This document shows, piece after piece, positions 52,300 through 60,543 of a stretch of DNA of 64,000 nt (its first letter is position 1; every line of letters starts with the position of its first letter). Both the position numbers and the translations under genes were made by a program. The stretch spans positions 9,748 to 73,747 of the forward strand of contig CAVFZY010000015.1 in assembly GCA_963627135.1 (NCBI GenBank), read 5' to 3'. Source of the DNA: CAG-103 sp963627135. Its GTDB lineage: Bacteria > Bacillota > Clostridia > Oscillospirales > Oscillospiraceae. Under the pieces are notes generated by a model that was given only the letters and a program-made list of their open reading frames with translations, made no database searches and was not told where the DNA came from.

Positions 52300-53241
52300 A
52301 TGCAGCTGCTTTATGCGCTGGCAAAGCTGCGCACACCGTTTTTGGACATGGTGCTCGGCGCGCTCACCAACTGCGGCGGCGAGATTGTGTTCATGGCCGT
52401 CGCCATCATCGTGTTCTGGTGCGTGAGCAAGTCCTGTGGGTACTATATGCTCACCGTCGGCTTCGTTGGCACGATCGTCAACCAGTTTCTCAAGCTGGTG
52501 TTCCGCATTCCGCGCCCGTGGGTGAAGGACCCGGATTTTCAGATTGTCGAGAGCGCCCGGGCCGAGGCCACCGGCTACTCGTTCCCGAGCGGGCACACAC
52601 AGAATGTCTTTGCCTCCTTCGGCTGCCTCGGCCGCTGGACGCGGCGGACGTGGCTGCGCGTGGTCTGCACCGTCGTGATCGTGCTCACGGCGTTTTCGCG
52701 CATGTACCTCGGCGTGCACACGCCGCTGGATGTCGGCGTGTCGTTCGGCATCGGGCTCGTGCTGGTGTTTGCGCTCTATCCGCTCTTTCGCGATATCGAT
52801 AGCCGTCCCGCCCGGCTCTACTGGCTCTTCGGTGCCATGGCCGCGCTGGGCCTTGCGTATCTGCTCTTTGCCGAGCTCTGGCCGTTTCCCGCGGACGTGG
52901 ACGCAGCCAACCTCGCCTCCGGCCGCAAGAACGCCTACACGCTGCTCGGCGCGGTGCTGGGCATGACATTTTCCTACTGGCTCGACCGGCGGTACGTGCA
53001 CTTTGATGTGCGCGCCGTCTGGTGGGCGCAGGTGCTCAAGGCCGTGCTCGGCCTCGCCATCACGATCGGCCTGCGCGCTGTGCTCAAGGCGCCGCTGCTC
53101 GCGCTGTGCGGCGGGCACAACATTGCCAACCTTATCCGCTATGCGCTCATGGTCGTCTTTGCCGCCGGCGTCTGGCCGATGACCTTTGGCTGGTTCGGCC
53201 GCCTCGGGCGGAACAAACCTGCGTCCGACGCGTCAGATTAA
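52300..53241 (+). CDS. PAP2-family membrane phosphatase
   Basis: 313 residues with several membrane helices. The three phosphatase motifs are present: KLVFRIPRPW (K-x6-RP), SFPSGHT (PSGH) and SRMYLGVHTPLD (SR-x5-H-x3-D). Relatives act on undecaprenyl pyrophosphate or phosphatidate. The C-terminal ~130 residues add further helices beyond the minimal PAP2 core. Start ATG after GAGGGGAG. Confidence 0.92.
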   Translation: MQLLYALAKLRTPFLDMVLGALTNCGGEIVFMAVAIIVFWCVSKSCGYYMLTVGFVGTIVNQFLKLVFRIPRPWVKDPDFQIVESARAEATGYSFPSGHTQNVFASFGCLGRWTRRTWLRVVCTVVIVLTAFSRMYLGVHTPLDVGVSFGIGLVLVFALYPLFRDIDSRPARLYWLFGAMAALGLAYLLFAELWPFPADVDAANLASGRKNAYTLLGAVLGMTFSYWLDRRYVHFDVRAVWWAQVLKAVLGLAITIGLRAVLKAPLLALCGGHNIANLIRYALMVVFAAGVWPMTFGWFGRLGRNKPASDASD

Positions 53242-53242
53242 A

Positions 53243-53271
53243 TTGACTTGTCGTCATAAGTGTGTTACTAT
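53243..53271 (+). promoter_or_regulatory. Promoter of the pseudokinase-lectin gene
   Basis: TTGACT, 17 bases, TACTAT. Confidence 0.75.
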
Positions 53272-53322
53272 TTATAAAGTTATGTAAACATGCCAACACG
53301 GACATAAAGAGGTGCGTATCAC

Positions 53323-54936
53323 ATGGACAAACACGCATTGGATCCTGCCTGCCTGCTCGGTGACCGGCTGCAGACGCTCTCGCGCGCGGAGCTGACCGCG
53401 CTGGCCGAGGCGCTGTGCCGCATCCTGACGGAGCGCGGGACATATCACGGCGGCATCCGCCCGGACAACATCAGCCGCGCCGCAGACGGCACGGTCGGTT
53501 TCGGCGCGCCCGCCCGCACGGACACGAAGGACTGGACGACCGAGGAGCTGGAGTTCATGGCGCCCGAGGTGTTCTGGAGCGGCACGCGCGATGCCTCGGC
53601 CGATGTGTATTCGCTCGGCCTGCTGCTGTATGCGGGCGTGTCGGGCGGCCGTCTGCCGTTTTACCCGGACGACCGGGCAGTGCAGCCCGAGGATCAGGCC
53701 GCCGCGCTGCGCCGCCGCATGAACGGCGAGCCGCTGCCGCCGGCGCGCAAGGCCGGCCGCGGTCTGAAAGAGATCATCGCGCGCGCCACGCAGTGCAAGC
53801 CGGACGACCGCTATGCCACGCCGGCGGAGCTGTGCGCCGCGCTCGAGCAGTACGACGCCGAGCAGCGCCGCAGCGTGCCGACCGCGCAGGAGATGTTCAA
53901 TAAGCCGGAGCAGGAGCTCAGCGACGTTGAGCGCATGATGCTCAGCATCCTCACCGAGGAGGCCGCCGCACCCGAACCGGAAGCGGAGACCCCGGCGGAG
54001 GAACCTGCTGCCGAGGAAGCCCCTGCCGAGGAGCCTGCGGACGAGGAAGTCCCGGCAGCGCCGGAGAAACCGGAGCCGGAAGCCAAGCCGGAACCGGAAG
54101 CCAAGCCGGAACCGGAAACCAAGCCGGAACCGGAAACCAAATCTGAGCCCGAACCGGAAGCCAAACCGCAGCCCGTGCCGGAACAAAAGCCCGCGCAGCC
54201 GCTGCCGAATAAATTCCGCCCCGAAAAGCAGCCTGCCCGGCCGGAGACCCCGGCAAAGCCGAAACCGGAGCGCAAGCGCCCCGAGCCGGCGAAAAAGCCG
54301 GAGGCCTACCGCCCCGCCCCGAAGAAGCGGGCGTCGGCCGAACAGCGCCAGTCGCACAAGGCGGCCGTGCTGCTGACCGTGCTCATCCTCTGCGCGGCCG
54401 TGCTGGCCGTGCTGCTGCTGCGCTCGCTCGGCGTGTTCGGCACGCCCACCACGGCGGAGACCACCCCGACGCCGACCGTCCCTGTCGAGACCGCCGTCCC
54501 GACCGAGACGCCCACGCCCACCCCGACACCGAAGCCGGAGCCGACATATGAAGTCGTCACGGCGGATGTCTCCTGGGCGGATGCCGAAGCGGCGGCCGAG
54601 GCCAAGGGCGGTCACCTCGTCGTGATCGACAGCGCCGAGAAGTGGACGCGCGTCGCCCAACTGGCCGATGAGTCCGGCCTGACCTATGTCTGGATCGGCC
54701 TGCACCGCACCGACAGCGGCGAGCTCACCTGGGTCAAGGACAACGTCGACCCGGTCTACAACTGGGCGTCCGGCGAGCCGTCTGTGCACGATACCAACGG
54801 TGCTGCAGAGGATTACGTGCTCATTACGCGCACGGCCGACGGCTGGTATTATAACGACTGCATCGGCGATCCCGCCGGCCGCTACCCACAGTTCTACAGC
54901 GGCAAGATCGGCTACATCATCGAGATCGACCCGTAA
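53323..54936 (+). CDS. Pseudokinase C-lobe / Pro-Glu repeat / TM / C-type-lectin fusion
   Basis: 537 residues. Residues ~1-185 resemble only the C-lobe of a Ser/Thr protein kinase. The HRD-type loop reads HGGIRPDNIS, with Gly where the catalytic Asp should be. The DFG region is degenerate (FGAP). EFMAPEV, ADVYSLGLLLY and a Pro-rich GRGLKEIIARATQCKPDDRYAT segment are kept. Residues ~215-345 are Pro/Glu/Lys-rich with tandem PEPEAK/PEPETK units. One TM helix follows at ~347-370, then a Thr/Pro stalk and a C-type-lectin-like domain (~409-537; WIGLHR, WASGEP, GWYYNDC). Topology is cytoplasmic pseudokinase with external lectin. Confidence 0.82.
   Translation: MDKHALDPACLLGDRLQTLSRAELTALAEALCRILTERGTYHGGIRPDNISRAADGTVGFGAPARTDTKDWTTEELEFMAPEVFWSGTRDASADVYSLGLLLYAGVSGGRLPFYPDDRAVQPEDQAAALRRRMNGEPLPPARKAGRGLKEIIARATQCKPDDRYATPAELCAALEQYDAEQRRSVPTAQEMFNKPEQELSDVERMMLSILTEEAAAPEPEAETPAEEPAAEEAPAEEPADEEVPAAPEKPEPEAKPEPEAKPEPETKPEPETKSEPEPEAKPQPVPEQKPAQPLPNKFRPEKQPARPETPAKPKPERKRPEPAKKPEAYRPAPKKRASAEQRQSHKAAVLLTVLILCAAVLAVLLLRSLGVFGTPTTAETTPTPTVPVETAVPTETPTPTPTPKPEPTYEVVTADVSWADAEAAAEAKGGHLVVIDSAEKWTRVAQLADESGLTYVWIGLHRTDSGELTWVKDNVDPVYNWASGEPSVHDTNGAAEDYVLITRTADGWYYNDCIGDPAGRYPQFYSGKIGYIIEIDP
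54064..54180 (+). repeat. Tandem PEPEAK/PEPETK-coding repeat
   Basis: In-frame ~18-base units inside the fusion gene (CCGGAACCGGAAGCCAAG and variants); likely length-variable. Confidence 0.75.
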
Positions 54937-54944
54937 AAACGCAA

Positions 54945-54981
54945 AAGCTCCCCGGCCATCCGGCCGGGGAGCGATTTTTTT
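54945..54981. terminator. Bidirectional terminator
   Basis: GCTCCCCGGCC-ATCC-GGCCGGGGAGC with T-runs on the plus strand (TTTTTTTG) and a shorter one on the minus strand. Confidence 0.85.
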
Positions 54982-54990
54982 GCGCAGCGT

Positions 54991-55308
54991 TCAGGTTTGC
55001 CAGTCGGTGACTGGTTTTCCGTCGCTGTCTGTGAATGTGCCGCAGGCGATCATAATCAGGTCGACCAGCGCGCCGACGCCAAGGCAGCCGGCCGTAAGCA
55101 GCCAAAGCACGCCCGTGCCGATCTTGCCGACGTAGAAGCGGTGGATGCCGAGCCCACCGACGAAGATGCACAGCAGCAACGTGATCAGGCGCGATTTCGG
55201 GCTGGCGTTCGGGTCGACGGCCTTCGTCGTCGCCACGGCGCAGCCGCACTGCGGGCAGACGACGGCCTCGTCGACCAGCTGCGCGCCGCAATGAGCGCAG
55301 TATTTCAT
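54991..55308 (-). CDS. Zinc-ribbon TM2-domain membrane protein
   Basis: 105 residues. N-terminal zinc ribbon (CAHCG...CPQCG), then two membrane helices with the TM2 signature GGLGIHRFYVGKIGTGVLWL and a terminal D-rich stretch. Function unknown. Separated from the upstream rubrerythrin gene by a terminator. Confidence 0.9.
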   Translation of the reverse strand: MKYCAHCGAQLVDEAVVCPQCGCAVATTKAVDPNASPKSRLITLLLCIFVGGLGIHRFYVGKIGTGVLWLLTAGCLGVGALVDLIMIACGTFTDSDGKPVTDWQT

Positions 55309-55456
55309 GGTGTTTCCCCCTCCTTCGCGGCCGCGCGGCCGCGATACTTGTCACATGGCGGCGATGCCTGTCATATGACAAGGTCAGTGTAGCATCCCGC
55401 CGCGGGATTGTCAATTCCGGCACGATCGTTTTGGGCGAGAATTCGCCGCCTTCTGG

Positions 55457-55493
55457 CAAAAAACCGACCCGGGAGCAGGTGCTCCCGGGTCGG
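55457..55493 (-). terminator. Terminator of the perR-reverse rubrerythrin operon
   Basis: Palindromic CCGACCCGGGAGCA/TGCTCCCGGGTCGG followed by TTTTTTGCC on the minus strand. Confidence 0.9.
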
Positions 55494-55512
55494 CGACTGT
55501 CTTGGGGGGGAA

Positions 55513-56082
55513 TTACTTGCCGAAGTAGCGCTTGAGCAGGCCCTCAAATGCCTTGCCGTGGCGGGCCTCGTCGCGGGCCATCTCGTGCACGGTGTCATGG
55601 ATCGCGTCAAGATTATACTGCTTGGCCAGCTTCGCGAGCTGGAACTTGCCGTCGGTCGCGCCGTTCTCGGCGTCGACGCGCATCTCGAGGTTCTTCTTCG
55701 TGCTGTCGGTGATAACTTCACCGAGGAGCTCGGCGAACTTCGCGGCGTGCTCGGCTTCCTCGTAGGCGGCCTTCTCCCAGTACAGGCCGATCTCCGGATA
55801 GCCCTCGCGGTGCGCCACGCGCGCCATGGCCAGATACATGCCGACCTCGGAGCACTCGCCCTCGAAGTTGGCTCTCAGGCCGTCGATGATCTCCTTCTGC
55901 ACGTCGGCCGGGACGTCCGCGCCGAACGTCTTGCCCACGCCGACGACATGCTCGGCAGCCCAGGACTTCTCAGCCTTCTGCTCGATGAACTTGGAGCCGT
56001 CAACATGGCACACCGGGCACTCAACCGGCGGCTGCTCGCCTTCATAAACGTAACCACAGACACTGCAAACCCATTTTTTCAT
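55513..56082 (-). CDS. Reverse rubrerythrin (N-terminal rubredoxin, C-terminal diiron domain)
   Basis: 189 residues. Rubredoxin-type FeS4 site C6, C9, C22, C25 at the N-terminus, followed by a ferritin-like diiron four-helix domain with Glu/His ligands (FEGECSEVGMYL, YEEAEHAAKFAEL, HEMARDEARHGKAFEGLL). The rubredoxin-first order is the reverse of classic rubrerythrin, as in clostridial revRbr, an NADH-dependent peroxidase. Starts 45 bases after the perR stop, so probably cotranscribed. Confidence 0.95.
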   Translation of the reverse strand: MKKWVCSVCGYVYEGEQPPVECPVCHVDGSKFIEQKAEKSWAAEHVVGVGKTFGADVPADVQKEIIDGLRANFEGECSEVGMYLAMARVAHREGYPEIGLYWEKAAYEEAEHAAKFAELLGEVITDSTKKNLEMRVDAENGATDGKFQLAKLAKQYNLDAIHDTVHEMARDEARHGKAFEGLLKRYFGK

Positions 56083-56127
56083 AGTAAGATTCCTCCTGAT
56101 GTTTTTTGATTTCGATCGTTGGTTTTT

Positions 56128-56541
56128 TTATTCGGAAGCGGATCCTTTGTCCGCTTGCTGACAAGTTTTGCAAAGCCCTGTGAACGTGATGCTACACCCG
56201 AGCACCTGCGCGTCCGTCACGCTCTGAGCGAGGGCACACAGCTGCGCCTCCGGCTGACCGGGCAGCGGCACGTCGATGACCCGGCCGCACTGCACACAGT
56301 GCAGGTGCGCGTGGGGCTCCGTGCGGGCGTCGAACCGCTCCTGCCCGCGGAACACACCGACGCTCATCGCGTCGCCCTCCTCAGCGAAGAGGCTCAGGTT
56401 CCGGTACACCGTGCCGAGGCTCAGGTCGGGGTAGTCCGGCTTGAGCTGCTGGTACAGCTCCTGCGCGGTGGGGTGGGCAGTCGTTGCTGCGAGGGCTTCG
56501 AGGATGACCTGCCGCTTTTTGCTGTTTTTGCGTGTGGGCAT
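56128..56541 (-). CDS. perR: Fur-family peroxide regulator, PerR-like
   Basis: 137 residues. Winged helix with LSLGTVYRNLSLFAEEG; regulatory-metal region RFDARTEPHAHLHC; structural zinc pairs CVQC and CKTC. The neighbour, a peroxide-reducing reverse rubrerythrin, is a standard PerR target, which favours PerR over Fur or Zur. An inverted repeat lies at its start point, suggesting autoregulation. Confidence 0.88.
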   Translation of the reverse strand: MPTRKNSKKRQVILEALAATTAHPTAQELYQQLKPDYPDLSLGTVYRNLSLFAEEGDAMSVGVFRGQERFDARTEPHAHLHCVQCGRVIDVPLPGQPEAQLCALAQSVTDAQVLGCSITFTGLCKTCQQADKGSASE

Positions 56542-56559
56542 CGAAGCACCTCCTTAAAA

Positions 56560-56584
56560 ATCAGTAACAAGAATTATTACTGAT
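56560..56584 (-). promoter_or_regulatory. Candidate PerR/Fur-type operator
   Basis: ATCAGTAA-N9-TTACTGAT, a perfect 8-bp inverted repeat. Its core TAATAAT-T-CTTGTTA follows the 7-1-7 layout of Fur-family boxes at five of seven paired positions. It lies just downstream of the -10. Confidence 0.6.
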
Positions 56585-56587
56585 ATG

Positions 56588-56616
56588 AAGATACCACAGA
56601 GCTTCGCATTTGTAAA
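56588..56616 (-). promoter_or_regulatory. Promoter of perR-revRbr
   Basis: TTTACA, 17 bases, TATCTT, next to the proposed operator. Confidence 0.7.
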
Positions 56617-56763
56617 GTCCTTTTTGCGAATGATTCTCAAGATTGTGCATTCTGCTGTATTTTCTGCACCCCGTTTCGGTATATGTGCGCAAAATAATTG
56701 GCCGCGCGGTGTCCGCGCGGCCGGAGCGGCTGCCGAAAAACCTGTGCACAAGTGTAACGGGAC

Positions 56764-56818
56764 AGCGCAGCAGGGGAGTCCGCCTTGGATGAGATCGGGC
56801 ATCGCCGAACGGCGATAC
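56764..56818 (+). repeat. Partial M2 dispersed module
   Basis: GCAGCAGGGGAGTCCG, then GGATGAGATCGGGCATCGCC and a GGCGAT hairpin; matches 49984-50051 with a shortened middle. Sits directly after the uridine-kinase-like gene. Confidence 0.65.
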
Positions 56819-56821
56819 CGC

Positions 56822-57766
56822 TCAGTAGCTGTACACGCCGCCGCCGATGAACTCGCGCAGCATGCTCTCGGGCGCGAGCAGGGCGGGGTCGATCGTCTCG
56901 AAGTGCTCGAGCGCCGGCAGGATGCTGCGGATCTCCGCATAGCGCTCCGCGCCCTCGGGTACAGCCGCGAGCAGGGGCGCGGCATAGTTTTTCATAATGG
57001 ACACCTCGCATGGGAACGACGAGTCGAACATCAGGTTCGCGCGCTCCTTGAACGGGGAGATGAACCGCTTCTCGCCGCGGCGGACGTTGGCCCACATGTC
57101 CAGCGTCGCGGCGGCGGGGGTACCGCGGAAGTTGCTGTCGCGCACGAGGCGGCGCAGCAGACGCATCCACGTGCCCTTGAACACCTCGCGTCCGTCGTTG
57201 TCAACGACGTTCGAGCGTGCGCTGATATACAGCCGGAACGCGTCCGGGCAGCAGGTGGCGATGTCGTCATTGAGCGCGTGGATGCCCTCGCACACGGCGA
57301 CCTCGTCCTTGCCGAGGCGCATGGGCCGACCGATGGGGCCGGACTGCACGCGTGTGACGAAATTATAGCGCGGCAGGTGGATCTCCTCGCCGCGGGCGAG
57401 CGCGTTGAGGTGCTTGCCGAGCAGGTCCATGTCCAGGCACGCGGGGGACTCGAGGTCCTCACCGCCCTCCGGCGTGCGCGGCACGGTGCGCGGATCGAGC
57501 GTGCGGAAATAGTTGTCCATGGCCAGGCTCTGGCTGCCGATGCCCATCCTGCGCAGGGCCTCGGCGATCTTCATGGCCGTGGTGGTCTTGCCGCTGCCGG
57601 ACGGGCCGGACAGCAGCACGATCGGGCACGTGTGCACGTTCTCGGCGATGGCGCGTGCCGCGCGCTCGATCTTGGCGGCATAGGCCGCGTCGCACGCGTC
57701 GACGAATTCCTTGGGGTCAGTCTGAATGCGGCGGTTGATCTCCTGAATGTGATAACTCATTCTCAT
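56822..57766 (-). CDS. Uridine-kinase-like P-loop kinase
   Basis: 314 residues. Walker A GPSGSGKTTT (residues ~53-62), then MDNYFRTLD and EGIHALND, the phosphoribulokinase/uridine-kinase family pattern. Longer than a standard uridine kinase, with ~45 extra N-terminal residues. ATG at 57766 overlaps the hemZ stop (ATGA) with GGAGG ten bases upstream, so it is coupled to hemZ. Substrate not certain. Confidence 0.88.
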   Translation of the reverse strand: MRMSYHIQEINRRIQTDPKEFVDACDAAYAAKIERAARAIAENVHTCPIVLLSGPSGSGKTTTAMKIAEALRRMGIGSQSLAMDNYFRTLDPRTVPRTPEGGEDLESPACLDMDLLGKHLNALARGEEIHLPRYNFVTRVQSGPIGRPMRLGKDEVAVCEGIHALNDDIATCCPDAFRLYISARSNVVDNDGREVFKGTWMRLLRRLVRDSNFRGTPAAATLDMWANVRRGEKRFISPFKERANLMFDSSFPCEVSIMKNYAAPLLAAVPEGAERYAEIRSILPALEHFETIDPALLAPESMLREFIGGGVYSY

Positions 57767-59229
57767 TGAAAAAACACCTCCAGTTCTGCCTTGGCTGTGC
57801 AGATGCGGTCGATATTGGTGATGTATTCCGTGGGATACTTGGGGTCGATGTGCCGCTCGAGTCTGCTGCCGCTGGGGCGCACGAGCTTTGTCGAGGCGCC
57901 GCCGCCCATGGCAAGGATGCTGCACAGCTCCTCCATGATGCAGATGTTATAGAGGTTCTCCTGCCCCGGTCGCGTCCAGCCGACGTTTTCAAACCCGCCG
58001 GACATGAACTTCTGGCGGTAGAGGTAATACGGTGCATAGCCGGCCGCGTCGAGCGTGCGGCCCGCAAAGTCGAGCATCTCGCCGACGGCCTCCCCATCGG
58101 GGATGGGCGCCGGCTGCGCCATGAGGTCGGCCCCGCGCTTGCGCGAGAGCGTGTGTACGGTCACGTTTTCGGGCGCGAGCGCGAGCACCTGCTCGAGCGT
58201 GGCGCGAAAGCCGTCCGGCGTGTCGCCGGGCAGGCCCGCGATCAGGTCCATGTTCACGGCGAAGCCGCCGGTCTCGCGCACGAGACGCAGCGCATCAAAA
58301 ATGTCCTGCGCGGTGTGGCGGCGGCCGATCGTCTCGAGCACGCGGTCGTCGAGCGTTTGGGGATTGACGCTGATGCGGTCGACGCGCTGCGCGCGCAGCA
58401 CGTGCAGCTTGTCGGCCGTGATGGTGTCGGGCCGGCCGGCCTCGACGGTGAACTCGCGCAGGCTGCTGAGGTCAAATGCCGCGTCGAGCTGCGTGCACAG
58501 CGCGTCGAGCTGGCGCGCCGAGAGCGTGGTCGGTGTGCCGCCGCCGATGTAGAGCGACACGACGCGCAATCCGGCGCGCTGCACGGCCTCGGCGGTCGCG
58601 GCGATCTCGCGCGCGAGCGCCTGCAGAAACGCCGGCACGAGCGCCATGCTCTTTTCCACCGACTGGCTCACAAAGCTGCAGTAGGCGCAGCGCGTCGGGC
58701 AAAACGGGATGCCCACGTACAGGCACACGTCCTTCTCGCCGAGCGAGTCCTTGGCGCGCAGCGTGGCGTGGGCGGTGCGCACCACGAGCGCAGCGCGCGC
58801 GGGCGCAACGTCGTAGTGCCGCTCAAAATAGCGCATGGCCTGCGTGTCGTCCATGCCCTGCGTGAGCAGGGGGGTCATGAGCTTGCCGGGGCGCACGCCC
58901 GTGAGCATGCCCCACGGCGTGTGCGGCAGGCCGATGCCCGTGGCCGCGCGGTAAAACGCGCGCTTGACCGCGCCCTGCAGCTGCCGGTCTTTTTCCGTGG
59001 GGTCGGTCAGCTCGCCGTTGGGCACGCTCGTGCGGCCGTTGGCCGTCCGTCCATGATAGACGAGCACGCACGTTGCGGTCGTGATCTTGGGGCCGGGCAT
59101 GAGCCGCAGCTCCACGCGGTCGCCGGTCGGCCGGCCGTCCGGATATACCGGTCGCTCGTCCGGAAACAGCGTCAGGAGCATCTGCTCCACCGCATAGCGG
59201 TAGTCATGTCCGATCAGATAGAGATTCAT
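57763..59229 (-). CDS. hemZ: HemZ, coproporphyrinogen-III oxidase-like radical SAM protein
   Basis: 488 residues. Radical SAM [4Fe-4S] motif C177-x3-C181-x2-C184 (CPTRCAYC), GGGTPT, and the HemN-type segments GLPGDTPDGF and YYLYRQKFMSGGFENVGW. The ~160-residue N-terminal domain marks HemZ rather than HemW. In many clostridia no other haem genes exist and the true reaction is unknown. The uridine-kinase-like gene overlaps its end by four bases. Confidence 0.93.
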   Translation of the reverse strand: MNLYLIGHDYRYAVEQMLLTLFPDERPVYPDGRPTGDRVELRLMPGPKITTATCVLVYHGRTANGRTSVPNGELTDPTEKDRQLQGAVKRAFYRAATGIGLPHTPWGMLTGVRPGKLMTPLLTQGMDDTQAMRYFERHYDVAPARAALVVRTAHATLRAKDSLGEKDVCLYVGIPFCPTRCAYCSFVSQSVEKSMALVPAFLQALAREIAATAEAVQRAGLRVVSLYIGGGTPTTLSARQLDALCTQLDAAFDLSSLREFTVEAGRPDTITADKLHVLRAQRVDRISVNPQTLDDRVLETIGRRHTAQDIFDALRLVRETGGFAVNMDLIAGLPGDTPDGFRATLEQVLALAPENVTVHTLSRKRGADLMAQPAPIPDGEAVGEMLDFAGRTLDAAGYAPYYLYRQKFMSGGFENVGWTRPGQENLYNICIMEELCSILAMGGGASTKLVRPSGSRLERHIDPKYPTEYITNIDRICTAKAELEVFFQ

Positions 59230-59256
59230 ATGCTCTCCTCCTTTTTTCCCGCGAGG

Positions 59257-60219
59257 TCAGGAGCGATCCTTGGCTCTGTTCTTAAGTTCTCTGGCCTTTG
59301 CCTTCACGGCCCGGGCCAGCTGTTTGCGGCGCTGTGCGTGCTCATGCACACGCGTGAAGGCCAGGCCGTTGGTCTTGCCCTCACGCAGCGCCGGGAATGC
59401 CTGCGCGATACGCTCGTGCACGATGTTGCGCTGACTCAGCAGCTCTTCGCGGCGCTGCAGAAGTTCGCTGCGGCGCTGCAGAAGTTCGCTGCGACGCATG
59501 AGGGAGCTTTGGGCGCGCTTTTCGGCAATCTGCTCGCCTTTTTCGGCGATCACGGCGCTTTTTTCTTTCATGCCGGTGTAAACCTCCATGCCGCGGTCCT
59601 TCGCGTCCGAGGCGCGAATATAAATCTCCTCGCCGATCTCATCGGAGATGACCGTGAGTGAGTCCTCAATGGCCTGCAGGGCGCGCAGCTTTTTCGGCAG
59701 CTTGCGGATCTCCATGGCGGTGATGATGTTGTCAGCGATCCACAGGACGCTGAATATACCGAGCAGCATCCAGCCGAGCCTTTTCGGGATAAGGCCGACG
59801 GCTCTGGCCACGAGCGGCTGGAATACATCGACCACGAACACACACGCCAATCCCCACAGCACCGAGAACTCCAGGCACACGTAGCCCTTGATGTTCAGCG
59901 GGCGCTTGGAGTAGTCCCACCACTTGTCATGGAACACTTTTTCGAGCACCCAGCCGGTGAAGTATTCGATCACGCTCGTGAACAGCACGCTGCCGCCGAA
60001 CAGCAGCCAGAAGCTGCTCTTGAGCGGCCCGAGCACGAGCAGCACACTCATCACGCCGAAGCCGTAGATGGAGCAGATGGGGCCGTTGACGAAGCCGCGG
60101 TTGACGAACTTGCCGTGCGCGATGGCGGCGAAGGCCACCTCGGAGCACCAGCCGAGAAAACCGTAGATGTAGAAGTACCAGAGGATCTGGAACCAGGAAT
60201 AGGGCACAAGCACGAACAA
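59257..60219 (-). CDS. CmpB-type (ABC-transporter type IV-like) membrane protein with charged tail
   Basis: 320 residues. Five or six hydrophobic helices in residues 1-170, containing the family hallmark YGFLGWCSEVAFA and NRGFVNGPICSIYGFG. The C-terminal ~150 residues are Arg/Glu/Lys-rich, probably coiled coil. A tandem 21-base repeat in the tail gives RSELLQR twice. Despite the family name no ATPase partner is visible. Function unknown. Confidence 0.88.
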   Translation of the reverse strand: MFVLVPYSWFQILWYFYIYGFLGWCSEVAFAAIAHGKFVNRGFVNGPICSIYGFGVMSVLLVLGPLKSSFWLLFGGSVLFTSVIEYFTGWVLEKVFHDKWWDYSKRPLNIKGYVCLEFSVLWGLACVFVVDVFQPLVARAVGLIPKRLGWMLLGIFSVLWIADNIITAMEIRKLPKKLRALQAIEDSLTVISDEIGEEIYIRASDAKDRGMEVYTGMKEKSAVIAEKGEQIAEKRAQSSLMRRSELLQRRSELLQRREELLSQRNIVHERIAQAFPALREGKTNGLAFTRVHEHAQRRKQLARAVKAKARELKNRAKDRS

Positions 60220-60431
60220 AACTCCTCTCAGATCTGGGTGCCTGCGGCATAATAACCCAGTCTAATCATAATCGTCCAAATATTATAACATAGCGCTGCG
60301 GGTATTTCCAGCCTTTCCGGTACGGTTGGAGACAAAAGCGAAAAAATGGACAAAAAGGCGGCGGGGGGGGAAATTGTGTGCGGGCAAGCATGTTCATCGT
60401 GCGGCGGGTGATGCGCCATTCCGGAAATCAT

Positions 60432-60488
60432 TGAGCAGCAGGGGAGCCCGAGGTGGGCTTTGCCCACCTCGGGCTCCCCTGCTGCTCA
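60432..60488. repeat. Perfect 27-bp inverted repeat with three-base loop (M2-derived)
   Basis: TGAGCAGCAGGGGAGCCCGA begins the first arm; the second arm is its exact complement; loop TTT. The arm equals the start of module M2 at 49983. A fragment of the composite-element right end (CTCAAGGAGAAGGC) follows at 60518-60531. Confidence 0.85.
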
Positions 60489-60543
60489 GATATCTTGGAA
60501 TGATTCACCATTCGTTTCTCAAGGAGAAGGCTTGTGGTGCGCT

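Noticed and set aside
54550..54936. Lectin domain as the target of a diversity-generating retroelement
   Set aside because: No reverse transcriptase, template repeat or accessory gene is in the window; a C-type-lectin fold alone is not enough.
57766..59661. Plus-strand open frame of 631 codons opposite hemZ
   Set aside because: Antisense shadow rich in Arg/Ala/His; hemZ has clear radical-SAM motifs on the other strand.
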